Source: Shewanella livingstonensis
GTDB taxonomy: Bacteria > Pseudomonadota > Gammaproteobacteria > Enterobacterales > Shewanellaceae
Direction of reading: 5' to 3'
DNA length: 64,000 nt
Assembly: GCF_003855395.1 (NCBI RefSeq)
Contig: NZ_CP034015.1
Span: 1,250,001 to 1,314,000 of the forward strand
Below the pieces are notes generated by a model. It had not been told where the DNA came from. It was given only the letters and a program-made list of their open reading frames with translations, and did no database searches. Made by a program: the position numbers and the translations under genes. Below, piece by piece: positions 60,968 to 64,000 of this stretch (the stretch's first letter is position 1; each line of letters begins with the position of its first letter).

Positions 60968-61930
60968 ATGTCAATTGAAACCATCGGATTATTGATCTTC
61001 ATCTTATTATTCTTTATTGCTTTGTTACTGTTTTTTAATTTAAAAGAGTATCGCCAAGCACAAACTAAAACCCAGATGTTAAATTCTTATGAGCAAATCC
61101 TCGATCAAGTTGGGGCCTACATTTATGTCAAAGACACACAAAGCCGTTACGTTTATGGCAACCAACTCACTTTAGATTACTTTGGCGTTACCCTTGAACA
61201 GCTGAAGGGCACTTCAGATAGTCATTATTTTTCCTCAGAGATAACAGATGTTCTACAAGGCAATGACCGTAAGGTATTAGCGCTTCAGCGTAAAATGTCT
61301 GACGATATTATTGTAGATATTGATAACGACACTATCGTCTACCATGAAGTTAAACAGCCGTTGTTCGATAATAAGGGCAAACTCATGGGGGTAATTGGTA
61401 TCTCTACCGAGATAACTGCAGAATATCACTTACGAACCAAGCTTGAGCAGCTAGCCAACAGTGACTCATTAACAGGATTATATAATCGGCGTTCGTTTAA
61501 TACATTCAGTGACCATGAGTTTTCTCGGGCCGTGCGCTATTTGGAATCGCTGTCATTTATGATTATCGACATTGATTTTTTCAAAAATGTTAATGACACC
61601 TTCGGCCATTTAGTGGGTGATGAGGTGATTAAGCGCGTGGCTAATATATGCAATGAACATGTTCGTGAGTCGGATATTTTGGCGCGAATTGGCGGTGAAG
61701 AGTTTGCTATTTTATTACCCGATACTGATATTGACTCTGCTTATATAATGGCCGAACGTATAAGAGAAGCTCAGCAACATTATGAGCAACAAGCTCCCGC
61801 TATAACCATCAGCATAGGTATTGCCACCTTGTGCTCGCAAGATAAAACTTTTGTCGATATATTTAAGCGAGCTGATAAAGCATTATATTCGTCGAAAAAT
61901 ATCGGTCGTAATAATGTCAACGTAGCGTAA
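60968..61930 (+). CDS. Membrane PAS-GGDEF diguanylate cyclase
   Basis: 320-aa c-di-GMP synthase. One N-terminal TM (about 4-26, IGLLIFILLFFIALLLFF), a PAS domain (about 40-150, YEQILDQVGAYIYVKDTQSR) and a GGDEF domain (about 160-320) with RIGGEEF preceded by a RESD I-site. The N-terminus is too short for a periplasmic sensor, so sensing is probably by PAS. ATG 60968 has AAGGA six bases upstream; an ATG at 60962 is also in frame but closer to the ribosome site. Confidence 0.92.
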   Translation: MSIETIGLLIFILLFFIALLLFFNLKEYRQAQTKTQMLNSYEQILDQVGAYIYVKDTQSRYVYGNQLTLDYFGVTLEQLKGTSDSHYFSSEITDVLQGNDRKVLALQRKMSDDIIVDIDNDTIVYHEVKQPLFDNKGKLMGVIGISTEITAEYHLRTKLEQLANSDSLTGLYNRRSFNTFSDHEFSRAVRYLESLSFMIIDIDFFKNVNDTFGHLVGDEVIKRVANICNEHVRESDILARIGGEEFAILLPDTDIDSAYIMAERIREAQQHYEQQAPAITISIGIATLCSQDKTFVDIFKRADKALYSSKNIGRNNVNVA

Positions 61931-62121
61931 TCCCTTGTCTTTTATAATTATTTTAATATGATAACTAAGCAGACTTAATCCAACTAGTCAATGCGTCGGT
62001 ATAACGTAATCGATTCTAGATCTTAAATATTGTTAATTTAGGTTGCGCGCAATTAGTTATCGTGATTATCATATAGCCAAGACACAGTATATTTAAATCA
62101 AGTTTTGAGTTGTTTTGTGCG

Positions 62122-62568
62122 TTAGAACTCAATATGTGTAGGTAGTTTTAGCCTAAATTGATTGAGTCGTTGCTTGAGATCGATAAGTTCAGTTATGTCG
62201 ATACCACATTGTTCAATAATACATTCGTGGATTTGTTGAGCTCGAGGTTGAAGCAAATGGCCTTTTTCGGTTAGTTGCATGCATAACACTCGCTCGTCTT
62301 TAGGTTCACGAATACGCATCAGTAGGCCATCGGTTTCAAGACGTTTGATGACGGGTGTTAATGCTCCCGATTGTTGTCCGAGTTTGCTGGCTAAGGTTTT
62401 TAAACTTAAGCCATCTTGCTCCCAAAGCACTAGCATGACTAAGTACTGAGTGTAGGTAAGTCCAATAGAATCGAGTAAAGGTTTATAGAGCTGTACGATT
62501 GCCAATGATGTTGAATAGACAGCAAAACATAACTGATTCTCAAGTAACATGGGTTTGTTTATATTCAT
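62122..62568 (-). CDS. MarR/OhrR-type peroxide-sensing regulator
   Basis: 148-aa MarR-family winged-helix repressor. The N-terminal Cys14 (LENQLCFAVYST) and Tyr28 and Tyr39 match, offset by one, the Cys15, Tyr29 and Tyr40 of OhrR, the organic-hydroperoxide sensor. A second Cys near 116-121 (HECIIEQCG) would allow a disulfide as in two-Cys OhrR. DNA-binding region GLSLKTLASKLGQQSGALT, wing DERVLCMQL. The usual partner gene ohr is not next to it; the divergent gene is a CurA-type reductase, so it may control detoxification of lipid-peroxide products. Confidence 0.9.
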   Translation of the reverse strand: MNINKPMLLENQLCFAVYSTSLAIVQLYKPLLDSIGLTYTQYLVMLVLWEQDGLSLKTLASKLGQQSGALTPVIKRLETDGLLMRIREPKDERVLCMQLTEKGHLLQPRAQQIHECIIEQCGIDITELIDLKQRLNQFRLKLPTHIEF

Positions 62569-62690
62569 ATCAATCGCTTAGCTCGCAAAATAGTTGATCA
62601 TGTTTACGCTGATCAATTTAGGTAAAAGGAACGTATTAGTCGGCCTTGGTTGTGTATGGTATCAGTGTTTAGATGATATCTGTATTGCAG

Positions 62691-62720
62691 TGTTAACAGC
62701 TTTTAACAATTTTTAACATT
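62691..62720 (+). promoter_or_regulatory. Three 10-bp-phased TTAACA repeats before the reductase gene
   Basis: TTAACA occurs at 62693, 62703 and 62713, exactly 10 bp apart, each within the unit T-(G/T)-TTAACA-N2. Such helically phased direct repeats lie in the divergent OhrR/reductase spacer and could bind a regulator cooperatively or bend DNA. Confidence 0.5.
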
Positions 62721-62752
62721 TACTAATAACTTAGGTCATATTGTCTTCTCGT

Positions 62753-62769
62753 GCACCATCTTATGGTGC
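62753..62769 (+). promoter_or_regulatory. Hairpin in 5' leader of the reductase gene
   Basis: Perfect 7-bp stem GCACCAT/ATGGTGC with a 3-nt loop, ending about 23 bases before the ATG at 62793. It could act as an operator or stabilise the leader. Confidence 0.45.
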
Positions 62770-62792
62770 CTATCTCATTTAAAGGATACAAG

Positions 62793-63821
62793 ATGAACAC
62801 TCAAAACCGTCGTATAGTATTGGCCAGCCGTCCTCAAGGAGAGCCAGTTGCTAACAATTTTCGCTTAGAAACCGTCAACAAACCTGTACCTGCAGAAGGT
62901 GAGGTGTTATTGCGCGCGGTATATTTATCACTTGATCCCTACATGCGTGGCCGCATGAATGATGCTAAGTCTTATGCAGATCCCGTAGCCATTGATGATG
63001 TTATGGTCGGCGCGTCTGTTGCGCAAGTTGAAGTATCAAATCATCCGGATTACAAAGTAGGTGAGTGGATATTAGCGTTTGGTGGCTGGCAAGATTACGT
63101 GGTATCTAATGGTGAAGGGCTGATGAAGCTGGGCGACAATCCCAGTAATCCGTCTTTTGCGCTAGGTATTATGGGTATGCCAGGCTTTACTGCATACATG
63201 GGATTATTAGATATTGGCGCCCCAAAAGCAGGTGAAACCATTGTTGTTGCTGCGGCAACCGGCCCTGTTGGTGCTACCGTTGGCCAAATTGCTAAGCTTA
63301 AAGGATGCCGAGTTGTGGGTATTGCTGGCGGTGCAGAAAAATGTCGTCATGCTAAAGAAGTGCTCGGTTTTGATGAATGTATTGACCATAAAGCGGCTGA
63401 TTTTGAACAACAGTTAGCGGCAGTGTGTGATAACGGAATCGATGTGTATTTTGAAAATGTTGGCGGTAAAGTGTTTGATGCGGTTCTACCGTTATTAAAT
63501 ACCGGTGCTCGAGTGCCAGTGTGTGGATTAATCTCACAATATAACGCGACATCGTTACCCGATGGCCCGGATCGTTTGTCATTACTGATGGGCACTTTGC
63601 TGGTTAAGCGCATTAAGATGCAAGGTTTTATTATTTTTGACGATTATGGCGACCGCTATCCAGAATTTGCCCAAGATATGGGCCAATGGCTGGCACAGGG
63701 CAAAATTCAATACCGTGAACAAATTGTCGATGGTCTTGAAAACATGACCGCAGCCTTTATTGGCCTGCTAAAAGGCGAAAACTTCGGCAAGGTTGTCATT
63801 AAAGTAAACAATCCTCTGTAA
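62793..63821 (+). CDS. CurA/LTD-type NADP-dependent oxidoreductase
   Basis: 342-aa medium-chain reductase of the leukotriene B4 dehydrogenase/curcumin reductase branch, zinc-independent, reducing alpha,beta-unsaturated aldehydes and ketones with NADPH. Landmarks: LSLDPYMRGRM near 43, GMPGFTAYMGLLDIG near 127, cofactor loop AAATGPVGATVGQIAKL near 150. ATG 62793 with AAAGGA upstream is preferred over 62751, which has no ribosome site. Divergent from an OhrR-like gene, which fits a role against lipid-peroxidation aldehydes. A DJ-1/PfpI gene follows 43 bases later. Confidence 0.92.
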   Translation: MNTQNRRIVLASRPQGEPVANNFRLETVNKPVPAEGEVLLRAVYLSLDPYMRGRMNDAKSYADPVAIDDVMVGASVAQVEVSNHPDYKVGEWILAFGGWQDYVVSNGEGLMKLGDNPSNPSFALGIMGMPGFTAYMGLLDIGAPKAGETIVVAAATGPVGATVGQIAKLKGCRVVGIAGGAEKCRHAKEVLGFDECIDHKAADFEQQLAAVCDNGIDVYFENVGGKVFDAVLPLLNTGARVPVCGLISQYNATSLPDGPDRLSLLMGTLLVKRIKMQGFIIFDDYGDRYPEFAQDMGQWLAQGKIQYREQIVDGLENMTAAFIGLLKGENFGKVVIKVNNPL

Positions 63822-63864
63822 TCTAAGTGATTACGAGTAAACAGACACTATTTTAAGGAATCAC

Positions 63865-64000
63865 AATGAAAGTATTAATGGTATTAACCTCGCATGATCA
63901 ATTAGGCGACACAGGCAAAAAAACCGGTTTTTGGTTAGAAGAATTAGCCGCACCGTATTATGCATTTATCGATAAAGGTGCTGAGGTAGTGCTGACATCT
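63865..64000 (+). CDS. DJ-1/PfpI-like glutamine-amidotransferase-fold protein, N-terminal part
   Basis: First 45 codons of a protein starting MKVLMVLTSHDQLGDTGKK, cut by the right edge. The LxxTGxxxGFWxEE pattern (KTGFWLEELAAPYYAF) is typical of the Hsp31/class I glutamine-amidotransferase-like DJ-1/PfpI group, including glyoxalase III and methylglyoxal-stress enzymes; the catalytic Cys lies beyond the window. AAGGA six bases before ATG. Probably in an operon with the upstream reductase, giving a carbonyl-stress pair. Confidence 0.8.

Noticed and set aside
1..64000. tRNA, rRNA, CRISPR array or prophage
   Set aside because: No cloverleaf-like block with CCA-type end, no rRNA-like conserved stretches, no regularly spaced repeats and no phage structural genes were seen by reading; a tRNAscan or CRISPR search would confirm.

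Overview
The window looks like a chromosomal segment of a marine gammaproteobacterium, most probably a Shewanella of the S. frigidimarina type. This is inferred from gene content and style (VF530/DUF2132 protein, YfiR-type c-di-GMP operon, CstA, SulP-UspA pair, many GGDEF proteins, AT-leaning spacers, CTAG-rich intergenic repeats and small TIR elements), not from any database search. I see no rRNA, tRNA, CRISPR array, prophage or complete insertion sequence. The left edge cuts a DAACS transporter and the right edge cuts a DJ-1/PfpI gene.

Layout. 1-3 kb: transporter end, a membrane diguanylate cyclase and a Nudix hydrolase. 3-8.3 kb: a proline block. proC stands alone. A minus-strand operon runs from a 54-aa leader ORF through an intrinsic terminator, a 58-aa membrane peptide, putP, proB and proA to a strong terminator, coupling proline uptake and synthesis. 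8.3-10.8 kb: a quiet spacer, then a TetR regulator (AcuR-like) and acryloyl-CoA reductase acuI, each preceded by the same palindromic operator. 10.9-15.5 kb: a TonB receptor - YfiR - GGDEF/EAL operon. 15.8-21.2 kb: VF530 protein, a penicillin-acylase-family lipoprotein and CstA. 21.3-24.6 kb: a polyferredoxin, an M14-like peptidase and an alpha/beta hydrolase.

24.7-30.1 kb: a 269-bp TIR element that supplies the stop codon of a LysR gene, then a photolyase - DUF2256 - FeS photolyase operon and an NAD(P)-binding protein. 30.1-31.3 kb: an AT-rich gene desert holding a 36-aa lysine-rich gene with its own terminator and a run of hairpins. 31.3-37.3 kb: rnk, LysR/TDT transporter pair, YbaK deacylase, DUF2057 protein, RluA-type pseudouridine synthase and an atypical Lgt. 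37.4-41.2 kb: sulfotransferase, SulP transporter and UspA. 41.4-45.6 kb: a 1400-residue oxidoreductase/formate dehydrogenase fusion. 46-50 kb: SIMPL protein, LysR/class II aldolase pair and a BASS transporter. 49.8-52.8 kb: AraC regulator, ferredoxin and AlkB-type hydroxylase, with a second 291-bp TIR element in the promoter region. 52.8-58.2 kb: PAS-GGDEF protein, a small unassigned protein and a 1094-residue winged-helix/STAND ATPase/TM/TPR protein. 58.3-64 kb: PanE-like reductase, exported amidohydrolase, PAS-GGDEF protein, OhrR-like MarR regulator, a CurA-type reductase and the start of a DJ-1 gene.

Common threads are c-di-GMP signalling (four GGDEF proteins), proline and electrophile/peroxide handling, light-dependent DNA repair, and redox enzymes. 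The best candidates for undescribed biology are the winged-helix-STAND-TPR protein with its small downstream partner, the attenuator-like leader and small membrane peptide of the putP-proBA operon, the structured gene desert at 30.3-30.8 kb, and the two TIR elements that have remodelled neighbouring genes. Several start codons were moved from the longest reading frame to the one supported by a ribosome binding site; reasons are given per gene.
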